The position numbers and the translations under genes were made by a program. The notes below the pieces were generated by a model. It saw only the letters and a list, made by a program, of their open reading frames with translations. It did not search any database and was not told where the DNA came from. Below, piece after piece: positions 32,797 through 44,010 of a DNA stretch of 64,000 nt. The stretch spans positions 1-64,000 of the forward strand of contig BCKK01000006.1 in assembly GCA_001600615.1 (NCBI GenBank), in the 5' to 3' direction. Within the stretch, counting starts at the first letter, position 1; every line of letters begins with the position of its first letter. Source of the stretch: Dioszegia crocea (Eukaryota; Basidiomycota; Tremellomycetes; Tremellales; Bulleribasidiaceae).

Positions 32797-35776
32797 ATGA
32801 AGGTGAGTTTTGGACCTATCCCTTTTTGTCAACCATGTCAAGCGCTCAATACTGATGCATCCACCCTGTAGTACCTACTGGACTTTCTATCGACCGTACC
32901 CGACGCACCCACGGTACAAGATGGCGAATTCCAGCAACTCATCGTCGACGTTCACGCTGGCAAGGTATGTCTATTGTCGGTGATCCGGATGAGTCTCGCC
33001 ATGGGATACAGCTGACCGTGTCTTCTACTTTGCTCACCACCATACGAAATCTGACCCATCTTTCATGATCAGTCTCAATCCCGATCAAATGATCAATTCT
33101 ACGAGAGTCTCGAGAAGATCGTCAACGAGCTTCGGAGCTCAGTAGGTCTTTCAACCCTCAATCGTTAGACCACGCTGATATCACAGCCCGAAGCGCTCAT
33201 CTTTCTCAAGCCTGTGTCTAAGAAGGATGCGCCGGATTACGCTGATGGTATGTCCCTCACACATGCGTGTGCTGACCCTCAGTCATCAAACACCCCATGG
33301 ATCTGTCCACAGTAATGAGGAACGTCAAGGCTCAGAAGTATAAGAACAAGGCGTCGTTCGAGAGGGATTTGGACTTAATATGGGAGAACTGCCTCATCTA
33401 CAACTCGGAGGTGAGTTAGAACTGGGCGCATCGTCTGATTGACAGGGGCATCCCCTTCGAGCGACTGCCAAATACATGAGGCAGAAGGCAGAACACCACT
33501 GCGAGTATCTCCAGGATCGAGTGGACCGTCGGGCTGGATCTATGTTGAACATCCCTGGTTTAGCTGGGTCTCCGGCACCATCTGCAGGAATCAGGTCAGG
33601 GCCCGGCGCGGCGCCTAAAGGAGATGGGACAGGGACGAATGGGATGGATGAAGACGAGGATGCCGCGGGTGAAGATGAGGATGGCGACGGAGATCTGGAC
33701 GATGGGGATGGCCTGTTGCACGTTGGAGCAGGTGAGTAAGGGCATTTAGACCCGCTGATGTGAAAGGTACAGTTCGTGCTAGTCCCGCCCCGCGTGGGAT
33801 GAACGGCTCGACGACTTTGGTGAGTTTTCTGCTCGTCCACTCTGATGCGTTTAGCCTTTCCGCGACGATCGCCCAAATCTCACTCCCAATCTCGACAATT
33901 ACCCCGCCATGATCCGGACACCATTCTCCATGGTCCAATCTATCACATCGCTCACTGCCGGTCCCTCAAATTCAGACAAGGGAAAAGCCAAAGAGTTGGT
34001 CTCGGCAAATCCTGCCCCCGCTTGGTATCCCTCGCAGGATGAGGATGAGGATAAATCTCAAGGCGGCTGGTGGACTGCTGTGAGCAAGGATGAGGCATAT
34101 ATGGGAGGTCTACCCGCAATATCTCGGATGTCGACACCGGGACCGAGACCGCAGAAGCGTTTGCCAACACGAAAGAACCGGGCGGCAAACCTCGCGAATG
34201 GGTCGGAAGCATCGCATAGTCCGCCGAAACGAACGATAAACCTCGAGACGGTAATACATCGTACCGTCGACGAACTCAATTCGGCTCGGATGATTGCTTA
34301 TTCTATAAATGACTGGCAGAAGGCTGAGGCTGATGGAGGCATATTACCTCCGATCAAGCGGTTTGACCGGGAGAAGGAGTTAAAGATGGAAGAAGAGGCG
34401 GAGCGGAAGGAAGCATTGAGAGAGGAAGCTGTGAATGCAAATAAGAGGCGGAAGCTAGGTGGAGAAATGGGGGAAACGGAAGCGGCGCTGGGGTTCAAAA
34501 GGGCCACAGCGGGAATGCTTGCTCATGCTGGATTTGAAGGTGCGTCAGGACTTTCGATGTGTACTGATTCCAGGCGCGAACGAGGCGGCATTGGATCTGT
34601 TCACTCGTATGTCGACAGAACATATACGCAATATGGGAAGAACATTTCGGCTACTGCTGGATGGATTCTCAAAGCAGATGTCATCAGAGGTGAGTACACC
34701 ATTCGTAGTCTCCAAGCAATGCTGACTGAAGCAGGAGATTATACTACATGCGCTATTCGAAAATGGTCTGGTGCGGCCACACGATCTAGAGTCACACATC
34801 AAAGACGAGATTGAGAGGGAGGGCGCCAAAGTCGCTGAAATGACCAGAAAGGTCAAGCAGGCATACAATGAAGTCGTAAGTCGAGACCATTTCGCTTGGG
34901 CAGCGAACACGGCTGACAGTCAGACCACAGCCCCGGTCATTGAGGACGATATGATGTTCGCAGATAGCGGAGAGATGCTCACCGAGTAAGTTGAGATCTG
35001 CTCGAAGTGAAACCCATACTGACGATACAGCGGAAACTTCGCCGACGAACTTGGCGAAGACTTCCTCGGATTGCGTAACCTCGGCGTTGCTCGAGAGCAC
35101 GGCATGACCAACCTCACCATCCCCGCCAGTCTCTTCTATGGTCGCAAGAAACGAGTAGCCGACGCTGCAGCAGTGTGAGTATTGCCCACTGTACTGATGA
35201 CACCTCAAGTTCCGCGCTGATGGGATTAGCGGAAAAGCGGACACGCTCGATTACGCTCTGCCACCACCTCTTATCCCTCTCAGCGCTGCAACATATACCA
35301 CCCATCTACCCGCCCTTCTCCACGCCTTCTTCTCGGCTCGCATTGAGGCCGGTCTGGGTCTGGACGACGATCCAGATTTCGACACTGCTCACTCGGTCAT
35401 TGGCACTTTGGGCCAAGTCTCAGCCAAGCCTGCTGTGTCAGTTTCTGCTGCCAAGAAGAAGGGCAACGCTGCAGAGGTGGCAGCTGCCGCGACACTGGCG
35501 GCCGCCGAAAAGAAGAAATTGGCCAAAAAGGCGTGAGCATTTTCAAGTTCGAGAGATCTGCAACGTGCTGATTACCCGGCAGCGCAGCAGGGGTCGGTAA
35601 AGGTAATTGGAGTAAGTATCAAACGCCCAAAACTTTGTTCTAGCCTATGGCTGATCGCCCCAGTCCGGCCAGGCAAGGACGAGAGGGCGAAGAAGGTGGC
35701 TTCGAAGAGTGGAGGATCGGTTGCGGATCAGAATGGGATAGGGGAGGAGGAGGATGCCGAGGGGGAGGAAGGGTAG
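32797..35776 (+). CDS. SPT7: SAGA complex subunit Spt7 (bromodomain, histone fold)
   Basis: Structural subunit of the SAGA coactivator. Exon 1 is only ATGAAG before a GTGAGT donor. After MKYLLDFLSTVPDAPTVQD, the bromodomain lies at about residues 55-130 (LIFLKPVSKKDAPDYAD, VIKHPMDLSTVMRNVK, LDLIWENCLIYNSE, HPLRATAKYMRQKA), including the acetyl-lysine-binding Asn of IYNS. An acidic linker (MDEDEDAAGEDEDGDGD) and a charged region follow. The histone-fold part (HIRNMGRTFRLLLDGF, EIILHALFENGLVRPHDLE, IKDEIEREGAKV) pairs with Taf10 in yeast. Then come FLGLRNLGVAREHGMTNLTI and an Ala/Lys-rich tail ending EEEDAEGEEG. About 14 exons, all with consensus sites. Bromodomain followed by histone fold in one fungal protein is characteristic of Spt7. 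Confidence 0.87.
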
Positions 35777-36186
35777 ATTTATTCAGTACTGTTGCATTAG
35801 GGTGTCCGATGTGATCTTTGTTTGCGGCTGCTGCTGATAGGCCGGGCAGGGTAGTCAGGCTGGACTTGGGCTCAGAGCAGGTACTTGGGTGGCGAGTATT
35901 TGATTCCGCAGGGCTGTGAGATGGCAAGACGCAGAAGGAAATTCCCTCTGGCGCCTTCTGTTACACATTCCTCCACCATCCCAGCTATATCCAACAGCGC
36001 AGCCGTAGAGTGTTGATGTCCAGCGGACGACTGGCGCTATCATTAACGCAGAATCCATATCAGCAGCGCCGTTTGACCCTCCAAGTCTTCTCGAAGGCCC
36101 AAGCGCATTAGGCGCCCCTCGACTTCCCTTTCCCTTCACCCGCCGCCTCTTCCCCTCAATTCCCCCGCCGTACAAATTACCACAAT
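35777..36186. other. Intergenic, no gene seen
   Basis: 410 bp between SPT7 and the acidic protein gene, both plus. A C/T-rich stretch (cttccctttcccttcacccg) directly before the 36187 start looks like a leader. Confidence 0.4.
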
Positions 36187-39085
36187 ATGGACATTGAAGA
36201 ACGTACAGCAGAGGACGAGATGATGGAGTACGAAGAAGCTCCATTATCGGCCGGTATCGCCATCGAGGCTGACGGTACGGTTGCCGATGCTACGCGGGAG
36301 GACGAGGTGATGGCGACGGATACGACACTGATTACCGACATTGCGAACCCTGTCGTTGACGCAGATGGGGATCTGGATCTGGAAGCAGAGTATGAGGAAG
36401 GGGGAGACGATATGGAGCCTGAGCCTACACCTATTCCTGGTACTGAGGACGCGGCTGCTGATCCATTCTTTGGTCTTTCAGCGGGCGCGCCTCTTGGTTC
36501 TGTGGGGATTATGGCAGGTGAAACGGGACAAGGATCAGGAGGCGAGGGAGTGACGGAAACAGCGATAGGGACTGAGACTCCTTTGAGCATTGGCGTAGGG
36601 GTCTCTCACACCGCAGACGAAAGGGCAGGGGCGATTCCCACTCTTCCTCTCTTTAACCCCATCTCAACCAACGCTGTCGCCTCATCATCTACCTCACTAC
36701 CTGTCTTGCCATCAGCGCCCCAGAACCAACCAGAAGCAGACATCGCAGAAGGCGAAACATACTACGAAGAGGACGCAGACGGAGAAGAGGAAGAGTACTA
36801 TTACGAGGAAGAGGAAGAGGACGACGAGACAGCTCCGGCGGATCTGAAATCTGCTGCTCAGACCACAGGCGAAGAAGGCGAATTCTCAGATTCCGAATCT
36901 GATTTCGACCCGGGATACGATCCGAGCGCCATGCTTACCGCCGAAACCTTACCGACCGTCATCCTTGATTTACCCAACGACCAGGTCGTCAGTCTATTTG
37001 CATCACTCGACCCCGCTATCGACCTCCCCCTCCTCACACCTTCCACCCCCATCTACTTCGCTGGTCGACATGCGGAATTTGCCCAGGCTCCCTTGGCGGA
37101 TCTGTTGGTTGCTATTCGAGCAGAGTTATCGGCGGCGGGATATGGCGATATGGAGGGTAAGGAAATGAATGTGCAGGAGGAAAGTCTAGGATTGACTTTG
37201 GCTGAGGTGAGCTCTTTTGCTATTTATCCCCCAGAGTCAAGGCTGATTCTTCTCAGCACGACAAGCATCTCGCAAACGTGACTCTTTTAGAGTATCTTCA
37301 ATTACACAATTCATGCGCTCTTCCCAATCCCGTCGTGTTCCATATCACTTTTGACGAGAGCCGATTCTGGGATCGATTCGACGCGATACGGAAAGAGCTC
37401 GCAAAGAATGCCGAGTCCCGGACCCAAAAAGCTCCGAAGAAAGAGTTGAGGCGGATTGAGGAAGCCGAAGTGGGCGAGGAGGAAGAGAATGTAGACGAGG
37501 GTGCTGAAGGTAAGTATTACCTTTTGTATTCCGTTTCTCAAATTGACGCTTCAGTCGAAGTACAGCGCGATGACGATGCGGTGCAGGACCGTGGTGGTGC
37601 GGAATCCGCGCACCCTCATGCTGATTGGGCAAAGACGCTCGGTGAGTTCTGATCTCAGCGTTAGCATTCACGTTGCTGACCTATAGCCACTGCTCCGCTG
37701 GCTTACGGATCTGGCAATAATGCGACTTCTAATGCGAAACCTCGCGAAGCTGAAGCTATTGGCAAGTCACCCTTGGAGCATTCTAGCAAGATCGCAGCTG
37801 ATCCTTTCAGACAATGACGCACTTGCGATCCAGCCCTCACAGAACAAAGGAAGATCGAGCAGGAAGGACGATGATGGTAGGTCTCATCGAGTTGCATCTT
37901 GGGATAATACTGATTTATCAGAACCTGCTGATACTACTGAAGCATCAAATACCGACTCACTCACCGAAATGCAAGCACAGCAAGAACCGATGGATGAAGT
38001 AGCACTGAAGCGGGCGGGACTGCATGCGTTATCGGACGAGACACCGTCGCGGGTCGATGAGGACGATGAAGAAGATGTTGGGGCCGAGGAAGCATCTGTG
38101 CCCAAAGATGAGATTGTACTGAAGGAGGAATGGGATGAGTCGCAGCGAAGCTTGGACGCGGCGGCGGAAGAAGAGGCGAGGGATGTGTCGTATGTCGGAA
38201 AGACGGGAATCGGCGAGGCTGGCATTGAATCTGGAGCTCTAGATACGCCGCTTGGGGATGTGGAATTGGCGGAAGCACGAGGGGAGATTTCGGTCGGTAC
38301 GCCATTGGCCTCGACTGAGGAGGTCTTGGATTCGGGCCTAATCACGCCTGCCGAACAAAGTGAAGTGGGCGCAGGTCTGCCCGGGTCGTCTTTGGCGAAT
38401 GAGGTCTTCCCGGAGGAGTACGCAGAGGGGGAGGCGGAAGAGGATGAGGCTGCTGTCTCGACGATCCCGGAGGAAGTCGACGGAACTGCCGATGGCGAGT
38501 ATCCTGAGGAAACCGAGGAAGGCGTGTATGACGAGGGGGACGAAGAAGTATATGAAGAAGGTGTCGAAGGTGAAGAAACCGAGGAAGTGGAGGAGGTAGA
38601 GGACGCCGAGGCTGAAGATGGGAATGTGGTGCAGAGACTGGACGATGGCAAGAAGCCAACTGCCTTGCAGATTGCGGTGAAAGATGGATTGATTCCGCGA
38701 GCGGCGGCAGAAGCGGTTGATGAGAATTATGAAGATGCGGGTGGAGAAGAAGATACTTATGATGGTTAGTCATTTCTTTCGTCATTTCTTGGCTCGAGTG
38801 CTGATAGATTCAGATACAGAAGTGACGGATGAGGCCCTCGCTAAGCCTGTCGAAGGTGATATATCGCCGGCAACTAGTACGACTGTCGAGGATGACGATG
38901 ATTATTATGGGGACGAGGTTGATCAAGAGGCGAATGAGGAACAAGCGAGTCTGGGAAGCGTCAAGCGACCTGCAGAGGATGGCGATGAGGCGATGGCAAG
39001 TGTCAAGCGGACGAGGTCTTCTGCGCAGGGTGAGTTACATTTTCAGTGCATGTGTTCGGGGCTTTTGCTGATTGCTCCAGTCTAG
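36187..39085 (+). CDS. Large, highly acidic protein, unrecognised
   Basis: Not recognised. About 870 residues, dominated by Glu, Asp, Ala and Gly; long acidic runs (EEDADGEEEEYYYEEEEEDD, YEEGVEGEETEEVEEVEDA) are probably disordered. A folded-looking segment lies near residues 255-400 (LPTVILDLPNDQVVSLFASL, PIYFAGRHAEFAQAPLADLL, LTLLEYLQLHNSC-type, VFHITFDESRFWDRFDAI). The C-terminus has a basic, NLS-like patch (SVKRPAEDGDEAMASVKRT), so a nuclear, chromatin- or RNA-linked role is possible but unproven. Introns: 37207-37257, 37510-37553, 37641-37685, a GC-AG intron 37762-37810 (GCAAGT donor), and others near 37877, 38764 and 39028. The last exon adds one Val before the stop at 39085. Confidence 0.72.
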
Positions 39086-40443
39086 GCCAAAACAGCCCTC
39101 GAACGCTTGCTTCGCTTGCCTGACCTCCATCGTTTCCGATCGCACCTTTCTCTGTGACACTTCGGATCTATCTCTTCTACGCCAAACCTACCCTGGCTAT
39201 AATCAACCTCCGCGTCGACTACTCCCTAATAATAAAAATCGTCGATATCGAAGCGATTCATCGTCATGTGCGAATCTCTAGCACCCTCGCTTGTCTCCGG
39301 GCTACACACCTACACTACACATATTCTATCCTACCCTTTTTATAATCTCATTCCCTCCTATCACCCCATCTTATTCATCTCCAAACCCAAACCCAAACCC
39401 AAACCCAAATCCAAACCAAACCCCCTACAGCAGGCGTCTTCCCTAGCCATCTAGGCCCTGGGAATCGTCGGTTGCTAATGTGCAAACACATCCCCACCCC
39501 TATGACTCACAAAGGTAAGTGCGTTCCAATCTTTTCTCTTCTTTTCGCTCCGTCTTTTTGGCCTCTTCTCGGATACACCTTTTGGTGACCTGCATTACGT
39601 CGGATCTTTAGCTACTGTCAGGTGGTGGGCGGACTGGGTAATCATGGGTAGTTGGTTAATTTATCGTTGTGCAGTATAAGATTAGGGTATGCAGAGTCTC
39701 TCCGTCGCTGCTGAATGGCACTACTGGTCCGACCTTCGGCCCGCTCGCTCGTGCAGCTGGCTTGGCTGACCGAGCTTGAGCTGGGCTTGCGCAGCTGCTG
39801 GCTCATGGATGACGTCAGAATGAGGAGGCGGAAGCAGATAACCTCCACTCAAATGTGCATACCTCAAAGGAAAACCCGCCAGTCGCGCAGACAATGAAAA
39901 GGCTGTGAATTGGATCAAGACGTAGGCCTTTAACAACAGCCGCATAGAACAGGAATCATCAAGGACAGAGATCTTTAATCTGGTGAGCAGATTAGACGGA
40001 GGATCCGAAGAGGGATTGAGCTGACACGTTGTCTTCTCCCTTCGCACCCAACACATTCTCTCGCCTCGTCATTCTTCTCGCCTCGCACTTGCTGACAACC
40101 CTCCTTTGGTCTGTTGTGATCCATTCCATCCGCTCGTCCTCTCGGTGGTAAACTATACCTTACAATCACGTCGTCACGCACGCCACGTTTCACGGGGCCC
40201 TGCAATTTCTGCTCCTCCCCGTCCTCTCCGCCAACCCCGACTCGACCGGAATAGCAGACTCATCACTTCCAACTCGCGACTGGTCATCAGTACCCGTATC
40301 TACTTGCTCTAATATCATCTACATACCCATCTGTGAGTCCTACAATCTTACACCCCCTATCCTGCCGATACACTCTCGTCAACCTCTACATTCACGCCCA
40401 TCTTATCCGGTCATCAGCTCACAATTGCGTAGAACACATCAAC
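39086..40443. other. 1.36-kb interval without a clear gene
   Basis: Contains the 3' end of the acidic protein gene, a CCCAAA microsatellite and the upstream region of the small mitochondrial gene. The 40290-40440 stretch is pyrimidine- and CA-rich, resembling a leader. No domain, tRNA or splice structure noticed. Confidence 0.4.
39381..39423. repeat. Imperfect CCCAAA hexanucleotide repeat
   Basis: About seven units of ccaaac/cccaaa in tandem, with one T interruption (aaatccaaacc). Not a telomere: tremellomycete telomeres are TTAGGGGG-like, and the unit here differs. Confidence 0.8.
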
Positions 40444-40873
40444 ATGTCCGCCTTCCGCACATCCCTGAGGCGGATGCCCATCACATCAGCTTTCCGATCA
40501 GCCACCATCAACGCCACTCCCCTCTCCCGCTCCCTTTCCACTCTTCCCTCCCGACCCCTTGCTGCCGCACCGTCCAGATTCACCGGGCTTGGCGCATTCC
40601 GCTCGCTCAACTCTTCCACCACTCTCGGTCTAGAAGCGAGCTCGCCCCTCGCTGATGGAGGAAACACGGAGCCACCAGAGCATGGAATCAACGTGGACAG
40701 GGCGATGAGCATGGACAGGTTAGTCTTTCTCTTCGCTGTGTGTGCTGCCTGGCTGGAGGAGGGTTGTATGCAGGGATCAGAAATTGAGACAGGGAAGGGA
40801 GCTAGGATGGTCAACGTGATAAGAGTGGCATAGGTGGTCCCGGCGATACTGGCTTTCCAACAACGTAACCTAG
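40444..40873 (+). CDS. Small mitochondrial protein of about 104 residues, unrecognised
   Basis: Not recognised. The N-terminus MSAFRTSLRRMPITSAFR, with regularly spaced Arg and Ser/Ala and no acid for over 60 residues, is a strong mitochondrial presequence. A possible processing region is RSLSTLPSRPL. The remainder (TLGLEASSPLADGGNTEPPE, HGINVDRAMSMDR) is short. An intron 40719-40833 (GTTAGT donor; GGCATAG acceptor) joins to a last exon encoding WSRRYWLSNNVT, stop at 40873; the branch site there is weak. Without splicing, the frame continues about 36 residues with a low-complexity, intron-like translation. Total coding length is 315 nt. A subunit or assembly factor of a mitochondrial complex is possible, but no family is identified. 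Confidence 0.6.
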
Positions 40874-41502
40874 AGACGAAGCTGACGAATGATCTCCTTT
40901 TCTTCCCCCTCGATACACATTCCTCTGCTCTATACGCCTCATCCACTCGGTCCCAACCTACCATCCTCGCTTAATCCACCTGGCGCAAATTTTCAAACCT
41001 TCCACCATCGGGTAATGTCGGATCTTTCCTCTTTGGTTTACCCCCTCCCTTTGGTTTATATTATTTGCTCGGACCCTTCCCCCTTTTACCCTGACCCTGT
41101 CCCTGTGTCCCCTCCTTTCTGACGCTGGGGTCCTCAATGACGCCGATCATGTGACGCCACTACTTCTGAAACACACACACACACATCCCCCGCCGGCCCC
41201 GCTTCGCTTACCCCGAAACTTTTGCGGCCCCCCATACGAAATTGTCCCCCTTCTCTACCACGCATTCCCCATGCTTCTTCCTTCTTCGTCTTGTTGACTC
41301 ACCATCTCCATACTGGTATTTTCACCCTTTCAATTACCCTCATACCTATCCCAATAAATTCTGGCTTCTCTACCTTCCTTTTGTCCAACTCTCATCCGGT
41401 TTCTCCCGCATTCCCACCTTGTCAACCCCTTTGTTCAAATTGGGCGCATCTCATATACCCTCTTTGGCCGATACCTCCCTTCTATCACTCCACCTAATCA
41501 CG
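40874..41502. other. Upstream region of the oxidoreductase gene
   Basis: 629 bp, strongly C/T-rich on the plus strand, with a short (AC)n tract at 41171-41185. Long open frames here run through pyrimidine-rich DNA and encode Pro/Ser/Leu-rich low-complexity chains, so they are not called. Confidence 0.4.
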
Positions 41503-43668
41503 ATGCATCCCAACCTCCGCACTCTCACACATACTCCCTTGCCTCCCTTCATTACCCTCTCTGCTCCCCGCCCACCACGTTTCGGTTCATCTCCCCTCCT
41601 CTTCTCGCGACCATGTTCTCGGTCATTACACACCACATCTCCCCTCATGCCCCGTTTTCCCCGCTCGCACCTCATGTCGGGTGCACGCCTCGTACCGCCT
41701 ACTCGTAATCCCTTCACTCGGTCTATCGCCTCTACTGCTACTGCTCCCGATGCCATGTTCAGCCATCCTGCGCCCGAGCCAGGAGCGGATTTCAACCTAG
41801 TCATGATTGGTGCCGGAGTGAGTAGTCCGAACTGGATAGCTGGGTATTGAGCTGATCATCAGAACATCATGTTCGGCTCTGACGAAGGACCATGGAAGTG
41901 AGTTGTTTCGTGAAGCCAGTGATATCGTCAGCTGATTTACCAGCCACTCTTTCCGTTTCGAACACAAGCTCGGCCCCCGACTTAAGGTCACTGCCCTGAT
42001 CGACCCCGCCATCGCCCGATCTGAGAAAGTCCTTGACGGCAAGAGGCAGAGCTTCGTCGAGTCCGCCTACAGAGACACCAAGACCTACAAGACCATTGAG
42101 GACTACCACGCGGCACTGATCAAGTCTGGTGAACCCATGCCCGAGTGAGTTTTTCCAAAGACTGTGCGAACCCATCTGACACTACAGCGCGATTGTCGTC
42201 GGGTGCCCGCCAGCATACCGAGGTGGAACCACCAAGGGTACCGACCTCGAGCTGAACTTGATCAAGTACTTCCCCCAAACCGCATTCTTCGTCGAGAAGG
42301 TAAGTCTTTTATCGCTGGAATAGAGCTGATCTGCAAGCCCGTAGGAACTGGAACCATCGATGCCGCCAAGTCCGTCACCAGCCGACTCATTGAGAACGGC
42401 AACATCGTCTCGGTCGGCTACATGTTGCGATACCTTCGATGTGTCCAGAAGATGAAGCAGATCATACACGAGAACAACTTGACCGTCATGGCGACCAACG
42501 CACGATATGTGAGTTGCATAATCTTCACTGGGTCCAAAAGCTGATGCCATAGTCATGTGCTTACGAGGCAATTGCGAAGCCTGCGTGGTGGAACAAGGCT
42601 ATTGACATGGGACCGGTCATTGAGCAAGGTACCCACTTCTGTGACTTGTCTCGATACTTTGGTGGAGATGTCGACATCGACTCGGTGTCGTAAGTTCAAT
42701 GTACTAGTGATATGAGCTCTGGCTGATGGGTGCAGTGCCAAGTCGGTCGAATTCTACGAGGCGCCCGGAAAGCTTTCCAAGGTCCCCGTCGATGAGTCCC
42801 TCATTCCCGAAGACCAGCGAATCCCTCGATTGACCTCTCCGATGTTTAGGTGGGAAGGAGGGAAGATGGTGGAGAAGCCTTGAGAGGCAGTGGAGGGATG
42901 GAGGGATCAGTGGACTCGATGTGCCGTCATGANNNNNNNNNNNNNNNNNNNNNNNNNNNNNNNNNNNNNNNNNNNNNNNNNNNNNNNNNNNNNNNNNNNN
43001 NNNNNNNNNNNNNNNNNNNNNNNNNNNNNNNNCGGTCGAATTCTACGAGGCGCCCGGAAAGCTTTCCAAGGTCCCCGTCGATGAGTCCCTCATTCCCGAA
43101 GACCAGCGAATCCCTCGATTGACCTCTGCTATCTGGTAAGCTCGCATTGTCTTTAGGAGATCTTGAGCTGACAAATAGGAAATACACCAACGGCGCCGTC
43201 GGTTCCTTCACCCACGCTGTGGCTCTTCAAGGCCACGCATACGCTTGCGAGCTGGAAGTCTGGGCAGATGGATTCCACATGAGGTAAGGCTGACTGTCGA
43301 TTTAAACTTAGGCGTAGCTGACAATGACAGGCTGGTCGACCCGTACCAGTCACCCACTCTCTACGTTCGTCGACCCGGAGATGACCACGAGGAGAGGCAC
43401 GTCTTCACTGATGACGACCCCTTCTTCTCTGAAGTCTCATCATTCATCGATGCCATTGAGGGTGAGTTCTCTGCGTTACACTTTTAGTCAGTGGCTGATA
43501 CTTAAGGCGGACCCGACCCACACATCCTATCCTCGTTCGAGGACGCCACGAAGACCTACGAGTGAGTTTGCTCATGTTCAGTCATGGCGTTGGGCTTAAA
43601 GCTAACTCCTCAGGTTAACATGGGCTATTAGGCTGGCCTCTGAGGCTGCTCGTGCGCCCCGGCAGTGA
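41503..43668 (+). CDS. Gfo/Idh/MocA-family NAD(P) oxidoreductase, interrupted by an assembly gap
   Basis: Dehydrogenase with an N-terminal Rossmann fold and C-terminal alpha/beta domain, acting on a sugar, inositol or similar substrate. The start MHPNLRTLTHTPLPPF opens a long Arg/Ser/Pro-rich leader (about 85 residues, mitochondrial-like: RPCSRSLHTTSPLMPRFPRS). The nucleotide-binding motif is split by an intron: FNLVMIGAG then NIMFGSDEGPW. Further landmarks are LKVTALIDPAIARSEKVL, AIVVGCPPAYRGGTTKGTD, FPQTAFFVEKPVGTGTID (the EKP motif), GNIVSVGYMLRYLRCVQKM (R-Y motif), GPVIEQGTHFCDLSRYFGG (the His motif), KYTNGAVGSFTHAVALQG and LTWAIRLASEAARAPRQ. About eleven exons. One exon is present twice around a 100-N gap (42933-43032). 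Only the copy after the gap continues into a proper donor (ATCTG then GTAAGC), so the real gene almost certainly uses it once. Confidence 0.85.
42744..42838 (+). repeat. 95-bp exact duplication, copy 1
   Basis: Identical to 43033-43127. It joins to the upstream intron acceptor normally, but diverges after TGACCTCT into purine-rich non-coding sequence that runs up to the N gap. Confidence 0.9.
42933..43032. other. Assembly gap of exactly 100 N
   Basis: Round-number gap, the usual convention for unknown length. It lies inside the oxidoreductase gene between two identical exon copies. Confidence 0.99.
43033..43127 (+). repeat. 95-bp exact duplication, copy 2
   Basis: Identical to 42744-42838. 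It begins at the first base after the N gap and continues into the correct exon end and donor of the oxidoreductase gene. Confidence 0.9.
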
Positions 43669-44010
43669 ACAATGGCGATCTCGTGAAGAAACCTCCCTTC
43701 GAACGTAACTCTATATGACTGAAAATGTGCAATACCGATGCAATCGTTCGTGATTTGTGTAATCCTTTTCTTGATCATCCTGGATTATTGAGCTCAAGAT
43801 TGGCCAATGTACTTGAGTGAAGCTGGTAGTACACTACTGCTTGCATCTCCGGTAGTGAGAGAAGTCAAGGTGGGGTGTCCACCGGAGAGGTGTCTCAGAA
43901 CTTCGCGCCGGGCAGCCGACGCGAATTTCGGATCTACGCTCTACACATTGGCTCTTCGCCCTGCCTATAAATCCCACTTTCTGCACGCCTACATCTTCCT
44001 ACTTCCCTCG
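43669..44010. other. Intergenic, promoter of first MFS gene
   Basis: 342 bp. A TATAAA-type element (gcctataaatccc, near 43965) lies about 45 bp before the ATG at 44011, so the mRNA leader would be very short if it is used. No gene seen. Confidence 0.45.

Noticed and set aside
37884..38651. Ser-rich minus-strand frame over the acidic protein gene
   Set aside because: Exact composition shadow of Glu/Asp codons read in antisense.
39381..39423. Interstitial telomere repeat
   Set aside because: The unit CCCAAA does not match TTAGGG-type fungal telomeres and the tract is short and imperfect; it is a microsatellite.
41242..41502. N-terminal extension of the oxidoreductase in the pyrimidine-rich leader
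   Set aside because: The open frame upstream of the ATG at 41503 is C/T-rich, encodes Ser/Pro/Leu low complexity, and looks like a leader; a Met with a targeting-like sequence follows at 41503.
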